Positions 1 through 9,483 of a DNA stretch of 64,000 nucleotides are shown in pieces; position 1 is the first letter of the stretch; every line of letters starts with the position of its first letter. The translations under genes were made by a program, and so were the position numbers. This DNA is from Denitrovibrio sp. (GTDB lineage: Bacteria; Chrysiogenota; Deferribacteres; Deferribacterales; Geovibrionaceae): the NCBI GenBank assembly GCA_002869145.1, contig PKTM01000029.1, positions 62,001 through 126,000 on the forward strand, in the 5' to 3' direction. The notes under the pieces are model-generated. The model did not search any database and had not been told where the DNA came from. It was given only the letters and a program-made list of their open reading frames with translations.

Positions 1-74
1 TCTTTTACACCGTATATTACTACAAAATAAGCTATTATCAGGACTATGACTGATCCTGTGAGGTATTTTACCAT
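1..74 (-). CDS. N-terminus of a probable membrane protein (partial)
   Basis: An ATG at 74-72 opens a frame that runs off the left edge. About 24 codons are visible, starting MVKYLTGSVIVLIIAY and followed by more hydrophobic residues. This looks like an N-terminal transmembrane segment or an uncleaved signal anchor. A purine-rich ribosome-binding site (AAAGGAAC) lies about 7 bases upstream of the ATG. The gene lies directly downstream of ntrX on the same strand with a 22-base gap, so it is probably co-transcribed. Too little is visible to name the protein. Confidence 0.5.
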   Translation of the reverse strand, partial: MVKYLTGSVIVLIIAYFVVIYGVK

Positions 75-96
75 TATTTGTTCCTTTGGGTTTGTT

Positions 97-1452
97 TTAA
101 GATTTTTCTATTCCGTAGGCTTTTATCTTGCGGTGCAGATAAGTTCTTTCTATCTCGAGTATTCTTGCCGAGCGGCTGATATTCCAGTCGTTATTTTTTA
201 AAAAATTAAGTATATAGTGTTTCTCAAAATTTTCCTTAGCATGCTTCAAAGGATATTCGTATTCAACGTCGTAAGTTTTTGATGGAACGCCTTTGCCTTG
301 GATGAATTCTGGTGCATCATCCACTGTCATTGTGTTATCTTCGGAGAGGACAACCATGCGTTCGATAAGGTTTTTGAGCTGGCGCACATTACCCGGCCAC
401 TCAAAATGTATGAAAAGATTCATAAGCTCTTCATCCACTTTTTTCAGATCAAGTCCGTTCAGGGAACACGCATCTTTTATGAAGTGGTGAACAAGAAGCG
501 GTATGTCGTCGTGTCTCTCTCTTAGCGGGGGTACACTAAGAGGCACTACGTTTATTCGGTAGTAAAGGTCTTCGCGAAAGTTTCCGGCCTCTATTTCGTC
601 TTCCAGATTTTTGTTAGTAGCTGTGAGCAGTCTGAAATCAGACGACAGCGGTGAGTTCCCGCCTATTCTGGTGAATGTGTTATTTTCAAGTACTCTCAGA
701 AGCTTAGCCTGAGAAGACATCTCCATATCGCCTATTTCGTCAAGGAAAACTGTGCCGTTGTCCGCCTCTTCAAAACGTCCTTTTTTGGCGGCGTGTGCAC
801 TGGTGAATGCCCCTTTTTCATGACCAAACATCTCGTTTTCTAGAAGCTCGGAAGGGATGGCAGCGCAGTTTATCTCTACAAAGGACTGTCTGGAGCGTTT
901 GGAAAGCATATGTATAAGCCTTGCCACATGTTCTTTCCCTGTACCGTTTTCACCTGTAACCATAACCCATGCATTTGTAGGGGCTATCTTTTCTATCTTT
1001 TTACGCAGATCCAGAAGAGGCTTGCTGACTCCTATGAGATCATACTTTTTAAGCTGGTCGCCCCGGGATTCACGAAGGTCACGTATTAGTTGAAATTTGT
1101 CTTTTAAATGTTTGACAATAAGCAATATTCTCTCAAGAGAAAGCGGCTTCTCAAGGAAGTCGTATGCACCCAGACGAATAGCTTCAACTGCGTTTTCAAT
1201 GTTACCGTGACCACTGATAATAACAACCTCAAGCTCAGGAAAATATTTCTTTATCTCTTTCAAACCGTCAATACCGTCTCTGTCGGGAAGCCATATATCA
1301 AGAAAGAGAATATCAAAGGAGCCCGACTTCAGCTTTGCTACTCCGTCTTTAAAATTAAGAGCGTAATCAGCAAAGTAGCCTTCGTCTTCAAGAATACCCT
1401 GAATGGTAGTGCAGATGTTTTTTTCGTCGTCTACTATAAGTATGTTTGCCAT
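97..1452 (-). CDS. ntrX: NtrX-like sigma-54-dependent response regulator
   Basis: Three domains are visible in 451 residues. A receiver domain (about 1-120) has the acidic pair D8/D9, phospho-acceptor D52, S80 and K102. A central AAA+ sigma-54 activator domain has Walker A GENGTGKE near 167-174 and Walker B TVFLDEIGD near 234-242. A C-terminal Fis-type helix-turn-helix ends the protein. The loop that contacts sigma-54, normally GAFTGA, reads GAFTSA at 214-219. The start codon overlaps the stop of the upstream kinase gene (TAATG), so the two are translationally coupled and form a two-component pair. The cognate sigma factor RpoN is encoded at 61755-63197. Assignment as NtrX rather than another NtrC-type regulator rests on the NtrY-like partner. 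Confidence 0.88.
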   Translation of the reverse strand: MANILIVDDEKNICTTIQGILEDEGYFADYALNFKDGVAKLKSGSFDILFLDIWLPDRDGIDGLKEIKKYFPELEVVIISGHGNIENAVEAIRLGAYDFLEKPLSLERILLIVKHLKDKFQLIRDLRESRGDQLKKYDLIGVSKPLLDLRKKIEKIAPTNAWVMVTGENGTGKEHVARLIHMLSKRSRQSFVEINCAAIPSELLENEMFGHEKGAFTSAHAAKKGRFEEADNGTVFLDEIGDMEMSSQAKLLRVLENNTFTRIGGNSPLSSDFRLLTATNKNLEDEIEAGNFREDLYYRINVVPLSVPPLRERHDDIPLLVHHFIKDACSLNGLDLKKVDEELMNLFIHFEWPGNVRQLKNLIERMVVLSEDNTMTVDDAPEFIQGKGVPSKTYDVEYEYPLKHAKENFEKHYILNFLKNNDWNISRSARILEIERTYLHRKIKAYGIEKS

Positions 1453-3623
1453 TAAGCTGCCTTATGAAACTCCATAATAAATCTGGTGTACTTGCCGTAT
1501 TCACTTTCAACAGTCACCGAACCATTATGAACTTCTATGATCTTTTTAACAATCGCAAGGCCTAGGCCAGTGCCGTCCGGCTTCTTGCTGAAATATGGTA
1601 TAAATATTCTGTGCAAATCTTCCTGTGGAATACCTTTACCGGAGTCTTGGTATATTATCCTTAATTTATCGTCATTTTCAACAGCAGATATTAAGATATC
1701 CCCCGTTTCCTTCTTCATAGCATCTATTGAGTTGTTTACAAGGTTGATAAAAACTCGCTTCAGCTGTGCTCTGTCACCGTACATCTCAATATCGTTGCAG
1801 TCTATAGATATGTTCACATTAGGGTGTGAGACAGTATAGAAAGACGCAATCTCTTCTAAAAACGGACAAAATGGAAATACAAACTTTTTTAGCTCCGGCA
1901 GTCTTGCAAACATATTGAACTCGTTTACAAGTGTCTGTAATCCTTCAACTTCTTTTATAATTGTCTCCATGCTTCCAATCATGAACTCTTTTGATTCTTC
2001 TCCAGCTGATGTTTTTTTACGAACACGTTCCGCTGTGAGTTTTATAGGGGTGAGAGGGTTCTTTATCTCGTGAGCGATTCTTGTAGCTATCTCTTTCCAG
2101 ATATTCACCCGCTGGAAGTTCAGCAGGTCTGTGATGTCGTCCAGCACTATAACAAGGTTATCCGCCTTCCCTTCGTGGTCGTAGATTTTTGTAATATTGG
2201 CTGTCATTGTCCTTATCTCGCCATTTATCATCATCTCTATCTGGAACTCAAACTCACGCTCTTCGGTACTCACAAAGACTGATGCAGGGATAAGTACATT
2301 GTCGTTGAAGTCGGATTCGGCGTGTTTCAAAATCTCTTCGGCGTAGTCGTTGGTCTTCAGTGATTCCAGTCTGCTGGTGTAGTAAAATATGGCAGACTTA
2401 ACATTTTTGAAAATGGAATCGATGTACTGGTTGTCTCTAGCTATCTGCATGAACATTTCTGAAAGCTTCTCGTTTTTAAGGTTAAGCTCGTCGTTATGCA
2501 TTTTAAGTCTTTTCACCATAGCGTTAAAAGCTCTAGTCATAAATGCCAGTTCATCGTCACCCTGCACTTCCACCTCTATGTTAAGGTTTCCTTTGGAGAC
2601 CTCCACAGAAGCTGATGCGAGCATCTCTATGGGTTTTGTGATACTTTTTGCGTACACAAGGCTCCCCCATATCCCGGCAAATACCACTAAGAGCGTCATC
2701 AGAACCAAAAGTATCTTATAAGAGTTTTTAACCGGTTCTGCAAAAAACTTTGTTTGGCGGTAATTGTTGTATGAATCAAGAATCTTTGTAACCTTGTCCG
2801 CTTCGTTTACTGGAACCAGCTTATATATAAAGAGTGCACCAATGGCTATATTGCTATTTTTATCAGAATAAATGGGGTGACCTACCCAATATAGTTGGTC
2901 ATTGCCCATAAATTCGTATCTGGCGATGGACTTCTTATCGAGAATATCTTTTATAATGGTGTCGTTTACAAAGGAATTAAAATAGAAAAAAGTCTTCTCC
3001 TGAGTAGAGATACGTACGTTCTGATTGTTGTAAACAGCTATCCCGTCTATCCTGTTTTTTTCTATATAGTTCGCTGTAAACTCTTCCAGCTTATCGTATT
3101 TTGTTTTAAACAGGTACTCACCGGATGAAATGAACCCGGAGAGAATATCTGATTGTTCAACAATGTCCTTTTCCAGCCTGTTCTGATACTTCTGCATAAG
3201 GTCTATGGAGCTTTTCAGAGCCTGTTCTATCTGTGTATCAAACCACTTATCAATGCTGTTGTTTATGATGGAGCTTGAAAATATGAAGACAACAAGCACA
3301 GGAATGACTGCTAATAGTGTAGAAAATATTACAAGCTTACCTTGAAGTCTGGTACCGAAAAGATTTTTCTTTCTGTCTATGAAAAGCTTACCCAGATTTC
3401 GAAAGATAAGAAGCAACACCACCAGCAGCAGGATTATATTTATATTTACCAGTAGAAAGATAGAAACATTAGAATACAACGGGAAGGTAGTGTTAACTAT
3501 CTTTGACCCGGCGAAAAAATTTACCAGCAGAAGCACAATAACCGCAAGACTGTACATAACAAGTTTGCGTATATTTATATTGTTTTCCCGCTGTGGGTTT
3601 TTCTTAAACCTGAATTTCTTCAT
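1452..3623 (-). CDS. ntrY: NtrY-like membrane sensor histidine kinase
   Basis: A 723-residue kinase. Three hydrophobic helices lie near residues 20-44, 54-75 and 97-120. A roughly 180-residue extracytoplasmic sensor region follows, then a fourth helix near 305-327, a HAMP linker, a PAS-like region, and HisKA/HATPase_c domains. The H-box reads RIAHEIKNPLTP, the N-box NLVNNSIDAM, and the ATP lid DSGKGIP and GTGLGLAIVKK. This arrangement matches NtrY, the membrane partner of NtrX, which in proteobacteria responds to nitrogen or redox state. The signal sensed here is unknown. It lies six bases downstream of the TPR gene stop and overlaps ntrX. Confidence 0.88.
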   Translation of the reverse strand: MKKFRFKKNPQRENNINIRKLVMYSLAVIVLLLVNFFAGSKIVNTTFPLYSNVSIFLLVNINIILLLVVLLLIFRNLGKLFIDRKKNLFGTRLQGKLVIFSTLLAVIPVLVVFIFSSSIINNSIDKWFDTQIEQALKSSIDLMQKYQNRLEKDIVEQSDILSGFISSGEYLFKTKYDKLEEFTANYIEKNRIDGIAVYNNQNVRISTQEKTFFYFNSFVNDTIIKDILDKKSIARYEFMGNDQLYWVGHPIYSDKNSNIAIGALFIYKLVPVNEADKVTKILDSYNNYRQTKFFAEPVKNSYKILLVLMTLLVVFAGIWGSLVYAKSITKPIEMLASASVEVSKGNLNIEVEVQGDDELAFMTRAFNAMVKRLKMHNDELNLKNEKLSEMFMQIARDNQYIDSIFKNVKSAIFYYTSRLESLKTNDYAEEILKHAESDFNDNVLIPASVFVSTEEREFEFQIEMMINGEIRTMTANITKIYDHEGKADNLVIVLDDITDLLNFQRVNIWKEIATRIAHEIKNPLTPIKLTAERVRKKTSAGEESKEFMIGSMETIIKEVEGLQTLVNEFNMFARLPELKKFVFPFCPFLEEIASFYTVSHPNVNISIDCNDIEMYGDRAQLKRVFINLVNNSIDAMKKETGDILISAVENDDKLRIIYQDSGKGIPQEDLHRIFIPYFSKKPDGTGLGLAIVKKIIEVHNGSVTVESEYGKYTRFIMEFHKAA

Positions 3624-3628
3624 TTATA

Positions 3629-5359
3629 TCAGACTTCCATATCAAAAATATCTTTCCCTTCGTTTTCAGAAGGCGTTATGTCACTTTTGTCTATTTCTAT
3701 CTTCTTCTGAGCTTCATAAGAAGGTTTTTTTTCTTTTTTTTCTTCAACAAGATCTGCAAACATGTCTTCCTGCTCTCTGCTTTCTATCTTTACATCAGAC
3801 ATGTCAATTTTTTCCACAATTTTTTCTTTGTCCTTCTTCTTTTCTTCATGCATTCCTTCGAATATATCAAGAGGTTTGCTCTGATCAGTCTTTTCTTTAG
3901 GTTCCTCAGCTTGTTCTGTTTCCAGATCGTATTCCTGCTTTTTTTCTACCGTCTGAACATCATCAAAAGCAGAAAATATATCGCCGCCGCCCTGCTTGTC
4001 ATCACTTGCAAACATAGAGAAAAGGTCTTCTGCGGGTTTTTCAGGTACATCATACTCATCAATAGAATGAGGTTCCTCAGCAGCAGGAGTTTCCTCTGGC
4101 TTTTGTATCTCCTCACCTGACTTGACAGGGGCAATATCAAAAGATTCCAGCTCTTCGATGGTGGACACTTCGACCTGCTCTTCATCAGGCTCAAATTTCT
4201 CAAGCCCTTCTACACTGTCATCAACTTTCGGCTCTGTGTCATTTTCGTTAAAACTGTCGAGCTCTATTGCCTCAGTTTCAATATTTTCTTCAGCTGTCTG
4301 CATGTGTGTATCAAGCTCCACCTGCTGTGTCTTGACAACTTCCTGCACATCAGTCTCAAATGTCTCAAGAGCTGTCTCATCCACAGCACTGTTATTTTCC
4401 TCAGAATCCATGGCTGCTTCGATAACTTCTTCTGGTTCCTCTTTTAAAGGCTCTTCCACATTGTCTTTTTCTGCTGCAGGCTCAGTTTCTTTCTGCTCTT
4501 CAGGCTGCTGTGCCTCTATAATATTTTCATCAGCTGTCTCAGTTTTTTCAGGTGATTCTTCAGGTATGTTCTCAGGAGACGTCAGCGAAACTATCTTTGC
4601 TATTTCATTCAGTGCCTCACGACCTGTAATAGCTGCTATGTCATTGAAAAGCTTGTCATTTTTATGATCGGTAAAATATTTGATTAGTGAATTTTCTATT
4701 ATCGACAGCCTGTCTGAGCCGCCATTGAGGAAGTGTAATATTTGATCCTTGAAAACATCTGCTGATGCGCCATTTTCAGCACAAAGAAGCAAAACGTCGT
4801 CCTTCTCATCCATATCGAAATTACCTGACGGAAAGACTTTGCTTTTTGCCACTTTAAACATCTTATCAAAGGCACCAATAAGCGCAAGGCTGGTTATCGT
4901 TTTTTTTATAAGCTCTGGCTTGTGAGGATACATGGCTGTCATTTCTGTATAAATGCCTGCGCAAGCTTTGAAATCACCTTCGTGACGATACAGATCAGCT
5001 ATTTTAAGCTGCTGACGGATAGAAAGGTCTTCTTTATCGGCACGATCGTATATGTCAGCTATTACTTTCATATATTCCGCAGAATTCGGCCGGATGGAAA
5101 GTAAGCGCTCCATAATACCGATAGCCTTGTCGAACTCTTTTCTTCTAACAAAAAAATCCTTCATTTTATATAGGTACTGCTCACCTTTTTGAAATTCGTC
5201 TTTTATGAAATAGATATTTGCTATGATATTTAAAGCTGAATAGCTTTCAGGGTTTTTCGCAAGAATCTGCTCGCAAAGAGAGAGTGCTTTGTCATATTTG
5301 CCGCTGAGGTAAAGCTCATGGGCATCGAAAATAGTTTTCTCTTTTACGGCAAAAAACAT
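3629..5359 (-). CDS. TPR protein with long acidic C-terminal tail
   Basis: 576 residues. The first 180 or so contain tandem helical repeats of the tetratricopeptide type (for example ALSLCEQILAKNPESYSALN and similar units). A helical middle region follows. From about residue 265 to the end the protein is dominated by Glu, Asp, Pro, Thr and Lys, which suggests a disordered charged tail. No signal peptide is seen, so it is probably cytoplasmic. TPR domains mediate protein-protein contacts, and the partner cannot be read from sequence. It directly precedes ntrY with a five-base gap, so a role in the NtrYX pathway is possible but only inferred. The start is supported by GGTGATTT immediately before ATG. 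Confidence 0.75.
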   Translation of the reverse strand: MFFAVKEKTIFDAHELYLSGKYDKALSLCEQILAKNPESYSALNIIANIYFIKDEFQKGEQYLYKMKDFFVRRKEFDKAIGIMERLLSIRPNSAEYMKVIADIYDRADKEDLSIRQQLKIADLYRHEGDFKACAGIYTEMTAMYPHKPELIKKTITSLALIGAFDKMFKVAKSKVFPSGNFDMDEKDDVLLLCAENGASADVFKDQILHFLNGGSDRLSIIENSLIKYFTDHKNDKLFNDIAAITGREALNEIAKIVSLTSPENIPEESPEKTETADENIIEAQQPEEQKETEPAAEKDNVEEPLKEEPEEVIEAAMDSEENNSAVDETALETFETDVQEVVKTQQVELDTHMQTAEENIETEAIELDSFNENDTEPKVDDSVEGLEKFEPDEEQVEVSTIEELESFDIAPVKSGEEIQKPEETPAAEEPHSIDEYDVPEKPAEDLFSMFASDDKQGGGDIFSAFDDVQTVEKKQEYDLETEQAEEPKEKTDQSKPLDIFEGMHEEKKKDKEKIVEKIDMSDVKIESREQEDMFADLVEEKKEKKPSYEAQKKIEIDKSDITPSENEGKDIFDMEV

Positions 5360-5401
5360 AAATCACCAGTGATATTTTGATACTTTAGTATATCAGAAAA
5401 C

Positions 5402-5770
5402 TTAATCATTCTCCCAGTATTCAGCCGCCTGAATATCTGTTTCCCACACAACAACCCTATCAGTAAGGCTTCCGAAGGTCTCTTTCATCTCAGTGAAAAT
5501 ATATTTTGCAATGTTTTCACTGGTGTGATTGTTACTTCTGAAAAAAACTACTTCATCGTTCAGATATTTATGATCAAGGGTGTCCAGTATCTCCTTCAGG
5601 CGTTTTTTAAGCACGCTAAAGTCTACCAGCATTCCTGTTTCGTCCAGACTGTCACCTTTCAGGTATGCCTCAACCTTCCAGTTGTGTCCGTGAAGGTTTT
5701 CGCATTTGCCGTTATAATTGCGGAGATTGTGTGCGCCTCCGAAAGACATAACGGCTCTCACTCTGTACAT
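5402..5770 (-). CDS. queD: 6-carboxy-tetrahydropterin synthase family (QueD/PTPS)
   Basis: 122 residues, full length for the 6-pyruvoyl-tetrahydropterin synthase fold. Zinc ligands H14, H27 and H29 (AHN; NLHGHNW) and the catalytic cysteine C23 (KCENLHGH) are present, with the DHKYLND motif and a C-terminal glutamate (WETDIQAAEYWE). The CxxxHGH spacing matches QueD, which makes 6-carboxy-tetrahydropterin from dihydroneopterin triphosphate in queuosine synthesis. No other queuosine genes are in the window, so a different pterin function cannot be excluded. Its start touches the stop of the pseudouridine synthase gene. Confidence 0.85.
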   Translation of the reverse strand: MYRVRAVMSFGGAHNLRNYNGKCENLHGHNWKVEAYLKGDSLDETGMLVDFSVLKKRLKEILDTLDHKYLNDEVVFFRSNNHTSENIAKYIFTEMKETFGSLTDRVVVWETDIQAAEYWEND

Positions 5771-6459
5771 CAGACCATCTCCCTCAGCTCTTTAGGTGAA
5801 AACTCCCTGAACTCTCCAGGCTGTAGTTCGTTAAGGTTTACGGAGCCTATGCGGACTCTTTTCAGTTTTTTGACCCTAATTCCAAAATTGCGGAACATAT
5901 GGCGTATCTGGCGTTTTTTACCTTCGTGCAGGACAACCTGATATCTGTCGTGAGAATGCTGTTCTACTATGCATTCGCGGTAATGTATCCCTTCGTAAGT
6001 GATTCCTTTGCGCAATTCTTCTATTTCAGATTTTTTAAGTACCCTGTTAACGGTAACAATATACTCTTTTTCAATCTTTTCCTCGGCGTTTTGAAGCTTA
6101 CGGATAAAATCGCCATCGTTACTAAATATAATAAGCCCTTCTGAATCATAGTCCAGTCTTCCTGAGTATGCCGGCTTGTTTTCTCTCAGAAACGGAAACA
6201 CTTCTAAGGTCTGTTTTCCGTGTCCGTCACCGTAAGCGGTAAGTAATTCTTTCGGCTTGTAAAATGCCCAGTAAAAGAAGTCATCTGCACCGGAGATATC
6301 ATTTCCATCCAGTGTCACTTTGTCATTTTCGTCAACCTGTACCCAGGGGCCTTCTGGCATTTTGTTGTTTATGCGCACACGCCCTTCTGTTAATGCTTTA
6401 TCAGCATCTCTTCTTGAAAGTCCTGAACGTGATGCAAGAAATTTGTTAATCCTTGTCAT
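5770..6459 (-). CDS. rluB: RsuA/RluB-family rRNA pseudouridine synthase
   Basis: An N-terminal S4 RNA-binding domain (starting [20 protein letters not shown]) is followed by the pseudouridine synthase core with the catalytic-Asp motif [10 protein letters not shown] and the C-terminal [11 protein letters not shown] motif. The family isomerises a specific uridine in 23S or 16S rRNA. I place the start at the ATG at 6459, which overlaps the scpB stop (ATGA), rather than at a GTG eight codons upstream. This gives 229 residues. It is the usual neighbour of scpA/scpB in many bacteria. RluB is more likely than RsuA from that context, but the exact target is inferred. Confidence 0.85.
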   Translation of the reverse strand: MTRINKFLASRSGLSRRDADKALTEGRVRINNKMPEGPWVQVDENDKVTLDGNDISGADDFFYWAFYKPKELLTAYGDGHGKQTLEVFPFLRENKPAYSGRLDYDSEGLIIFSNDGDFIRKLQNAEEKIEKEYIVTVNRVLKKSEIEELRKGITYEGIHYRECIVEQHSHDRYQVVLHEGKKRQIRHMFRNFGIRVKKLKRVRIGSVNLNELQPGEFREFSPKELREMV

Positions 6460-6974
6460 TGTCTTGTTTTTAACTCCTGCCACTCACGAAACGTGGGCAG
6501 CTCTGATATGTCGTTTATCCCCATGTATTCGAGGAAATGCTTAGTAGTGCTGTAAAGGAGCGGTCTGCCGGGAACGTCTTTTCTTCCTGTTACCTTTATA
6601 AGGTTCTTTTCTAACAGGTGTCTGACTGTACCTGAGGAATTTACCCCTCGTATTTCATCTATCTCTATCCTTGTTATCGGCTGCTTATAAGCTATAATAG
6701 CCGATGTTTCCAGTGATGCACGGCTAAGTGCTTCTGTTTTTTCACCAAAAAAAGGCTCCAGCTCGTTTAGAAGCCCCTTGTCTGTAACCATCTGATATCC
6801 GCCTGAAACCATACGAATGCGCATCCCCAGCTCCATGGCATTAAATTGCTCCACATAGCTGAGAAGTCTGTTTTCTAAGTTAATAGGTTCCAAAACTTTA
6901 CGGAAGAACTTTTTATCCAGCGGTGTTCCTGAAAGAAAAAGTGATGTATAAAAGATTTTTTGTTCTTTATCCAT
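6456..6974 (-). CDS. scpB: Segregation and condensation protein B
   Basis: 172 residues with the two winged-helix domains of ScpB; recognisable stretches include the [19 protein letters not shown] helix and the [16 protein letters not shown] segment. ScpB pairs with ScpA and SMC to form the bacterial condensin that organises and segregates the chromosome. The start overlaps the end of scpA by eight bases and the stop overlaps the pseudouridine synthase start, which indicates coupled translation. Length is typical for the family. Confidence 0.92.
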   Translation of the reverse strand: MDKEQKIFYTSLFLSGTPLDKKFFRKVLEPINLENRLLSYVEQFNAMELGMRIRMVSGGYQMVTDKGLLNELEPFFGEKTEALSRASLETSAIIAYKQPITRIEIDEIRGVNSSGTVRHLLEKNLIKVTGRKDVPGRPLLYSTTKHFLEYMGINDISELPTFREWQELKTRQ

Positions 6975-7695
6975 TGTTTTCCTCCTTCATAAGCTCGCCC
7001 TTCTCTATTACTATCTCGCCGAAGGTTTCAGCCTGCATGGCTTGAATGAATTTCAGACGCATTAGCTCCAGAACAGCCAGAAGAGCAACAACAACTTCTC
7101 TGCGGCTTACACATGTTTTTACTATGTCAGTCCAGAAAAGTTTGTTCTTATCAAAGACTATCTCTTTTATTTTTTCTATTAAATCACCAACATCAACAGT
7201 ATCTCTTTCCACTTTCATCGGTTTTACATCAGATTTTTCCAAAACAGAGAAGAAAGCGTTAGCGATACTGTACGGGTCTTCTGTGGACATCTCTTCTTTC
7301 GGAATATGAAGTGTGGATGAGCGCATGAGAAATTTCCCGGATTCTATCTCCAGCACACGAAGTTTTTCGGCTACATCCTTGTAAAACGAATATTCCACAA
7401 GCCTTTGAGTAAGCATGAATTTTTCTTCTTCCGGATCCATAGCTTCATCAGCATAAGAATCTTTCGGCAGAAGCATTCTGGATTTAAGATAGATAAGATA
7501 TGAGGCCATATTGATAAATTCGGCCGCAACCTCAATGTCAAGTTTTTCCATGTCGTTCACAGCACCCACAAACTGCTCTGCTATGAAGGCAATATGTATG
7601 TCGTAAATATTAAGTTCGTTCTTATATATCAGATGTATAAGAAGATCAAGAGGACCTTCGAAGTTGTCCAGCCTGACATCAAGGAGTCTGCTCAT
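6967..7695 (-). CDS. scpA: Segregation and condensation protein A
   Basis: 242 residues, the normal length for ScpA, the kleisin subunit of SMC-ScpAB. The N-terminal signature [12 protein letters not shown] and the following helical region are clear, as is the C-terminal winged helix (near [16 protein letters not shown]). It overlaps trpS at its start by four bases and scpB at its end by eight bases. The trpS-scpA-scpB-rluB order is a common conserved arrangement. Confidence 0.93.
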   Translation of the reverse strand: MSRLLDVRLDNFEGPLDLLIHLIYKNELNIYDIHIAFIAEQFVGAVNDMEKLDIEVAAEFINMASYLIYLKSRMLLPKDSYADEAMDPEEEKFMLTQRLVEYSFYKDVAEKLRVLEIESGKFLMRSSTLHIPKEEMSTEDPYSIANAFFSVLEKSDVKPMKVERDTVDVGDLIEKIKEIVFDKNKLFWTDIVKTCVSRREVVVALLAVLELMRLKFIQAMQAETFGEIVIEKGELMKEENNG

Positions 7696-8672
7696 ATTTT
7701 AAGTGCTTTCCTCACTTTCTCCATCATAGATGCTGCCTCAAGGTTTGCTTTTTCCTGCATCGGTTTCAGAAAATCGTCAATATTATCTATTTCAGATTCA
7801 AGCTTGTTTCTGCGCTCCTGAATTGGCTCTAAAAGTGCAAACATGTGCTTTATTAATATCTTCTTACAATCCATACACCCCATAGAGGCTTTTGTACAGC
7901 CTTCTGTTATCTCTGCTCTCTCTTGCTCAGTGGATAGCACTTTATGATAATCAAATACCGGACAAAGCGCAGGATCACCGGGGTCTGACAAACGCTGACG
8001 GTTTGTGTCTGTCTTCATCCTTTTAAGCTTGGTTTCCACTTCTGAAAGATCTTCGGAGAGCAAAATGGCATTGCCGTAGCTTTTGCTCATTTTACGGCCG
8101 TCAAGCCCGGGGAGTTTAGGTACTTCTGTCAGTAACCCTTTTGGCTCTTCAAAAACTTCACAGCTATACATGTTATGAAACCTGCGTACTATCTCTCTTG
8201 ATATCTCAATATGCGGAAGCTGGTCTTCGCCAACAGGTACATATTTAGCAGAATACATGATAATATCTGCTGTTTGTATTACCGGGTAACTCAAAAAACC
8301 GAGATTAGACAGGTCTTTATTCGACTGCTCATTCCTGATTTCTTTATAGGTTGGACACCTTTCAAGCCAAGGCACAGGGGTTATCATTGAGAGCAGCAGT
8401 GAAAGCTCCGCATGGTAGATGTTGTGCGACTGAACAAACATTGTACATTTTTCAGGGTCAAGCCCCACACTAAGCCAGTCAAGTACAAGCTGTTTTCTGT
8501 TTTCTATAATGTCTTCGGGGTTTTCGTAGTTTGTAGTAAGTGCATGCCAATCGGCTACAAAATAAAAACACTGGTATTTATCCTGCAGCTCAATCCAGTT
8601 TTTAAGCGCACCGTAATAGTGCCCAATGTGCAGCCTTCCTGTGGGGCGCATTCCGCTAAGAACTTTATCCAT
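7692..8672 (-). CDS. trpS: Tryptophanyl-tRNA synthetase
   Basis: 326 residues, full length. Class I signatures are present: HIGH at residues 15-18 (TGRLHIGHYYG) and KMSKS in GRKMSKSYGN. The enzyme charges tRNA-Trp with tryptophan using ATP. The gene starts 15 bases after the M50 protease stop and overlaps scpA. The C-terminal region carries two closely spaced cysteines (MGCMDCKK), which occur in some bacterial TrpS forms. No oddities are seen otherwise. Confidence 0.95.
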   Translation of the reverse strand: MDKVLSGMRPTGRLHIGHYYGALKNWIELQDKYQCFYFVADWHALTTNYENPEDIIENRKQLVLDWLSVGLDPEKCTMFVQSHNIYHAELSLLLSMITPVPWLERCPTYKEIRNEQSNKDLSNLGFLSYPVIQTADIIMYSAKYVPVGEDQLPHIEISREIVRRFHNMYSCEVFEEPKGLLTEVPKLPGLDGRKMSKSYGNAILLSEDLSEVETKLKRMKTDTNRQRLSDPGDPALCPVFDYHKVLSTEQERAEITEGCTKASMGCMDCKKILIKHMFALLEPIQERRNKLESEIDNIDDFLKPMQEKANLEAASMMEKVRKALKI

Positions 8673-8687
8673 AATATATAAAAACCT

Positions 8688-9329
8688 CTATAGTAATATT
8701 TTCAATACAAAATTCATAATAGGTAAAATGATAACATCAATTGTACGGGTGAGGAACAGAACAATCAATATAATAAACCCGTACTTTTCAATTTTCGAAA
8801 AAGCTACAGCCTGGTTGTATGGAAGTAGCGACTGCACTATGCGACCACCGTCCAGAGGGGGTATAGGAAGCAAATTAAAAATAAACAGTGCAACATTTAT
8901 CCGCACAGAAAGTATGGCCATATTATAAAGCGGCACGGCTATCTTCATACCTGTGCTGCCTTCTGCGAACTGCATCCCTGCCATAAGATGAACTATAACC
9001 GCTGAAACGATTGCCAGTAAAAGGTTGGATACAGGCCCTGACACAGAAACTATTGCAGGTCCGTATTTTCTGTTTTTATGCAGATTACCGAAATTTACCG
9101 GAACAGGTTTTGCCCATCCAAAAAGCCTTGTAATCACCAAAAAAAGTATCCCTACAGGATCAATATGCGCAATCGGGTTAAGTGTCAGACGACCTGCCCT
9201 TTTCGCAGTGTCATCCCCAAGCATATACGCACTGAGACCGTGGGAAAACTCATGTACGGTTACGGCAAGCAAAAACGGGACTATTGCCAGTGTTAAAAAT
9301 CTTACATATTCAGCTATATTTAAATCCAT
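8688..9329 (-). CDS. Site-2 protease family (M50) membrane metalloprotease
   Basis: 213 residues, mostly transmembrane. The zinc-binding motif HEFSH is at about 26-30 in the first hydrophobic segment, and the third ligand region reads LLPIPPLDGGR near residue 160. This is the short, PDZ-lacking M50 type (YwhC/Rip3-like) found beside trpS and scpA in many genomes. It acts within the membrane by cleaving transmembrane substrates; the substrate is unknown. It is the first gene of the minus-strand operon running toward ntrX, with an AGGTGG ribosome-binding site a little further upstream than usual. Confidence 0.87.
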   Translation of the reverse strand: MDLNIAEYVRFLTLAIVPFLLAVTVHEFSHGLSAYMLGDDTAKRAGRLTLNPIAHIDPVGILFLVITRLFGWAKPVPVNFGNLHKNRKYGPAIVSVSGPVSNLLLAIVSAVIVHLMAGMQFAEGSTGMKIAVPLYNMAILSVRINVALFIFNLLPIPPLDGGRIVQSLLPYNQAVAFSKIEKYGFIILIVLFLTRTIDVIILPIMNFVLKILL

Positions 9330-9440
9330 CAGTATTTTTTACCACCTATCATATGTTAAGTCAAAGTATCATTAATACAATCTAGGCTATTTAAAATTTA
9401 TTACTACAAAATATTAATGTGTATTTACATAAATGTGAAT

Positions 9441-9469
9441 TTATTGTATTTATTAAAAGTATATACAAT
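9441..9469 (+). promoter_or_regulatory. Possible sigma-70 promoter for the 429-residue protein gene
   Basis: A -10-like TACAAT at 9464-9469 sits 17 bases after a poor -35-like TTATTG at 9441-9446. The start codon follows 14 bases later, with a TAGGTAG ribosome-binding site between. The surrounding divergent region 9330-9483 is very AT-rich, so chance matches are likely. Confidence 0.3.
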
Positions 9470-9483
9470 TAGGTAGATAAACT

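Noticed and set aside
4122-4667. A 181-residue serine-rich plus-strand frame
   Set aside because: It is the complement of Glu-rich codons in the acidic TPR protein tail.
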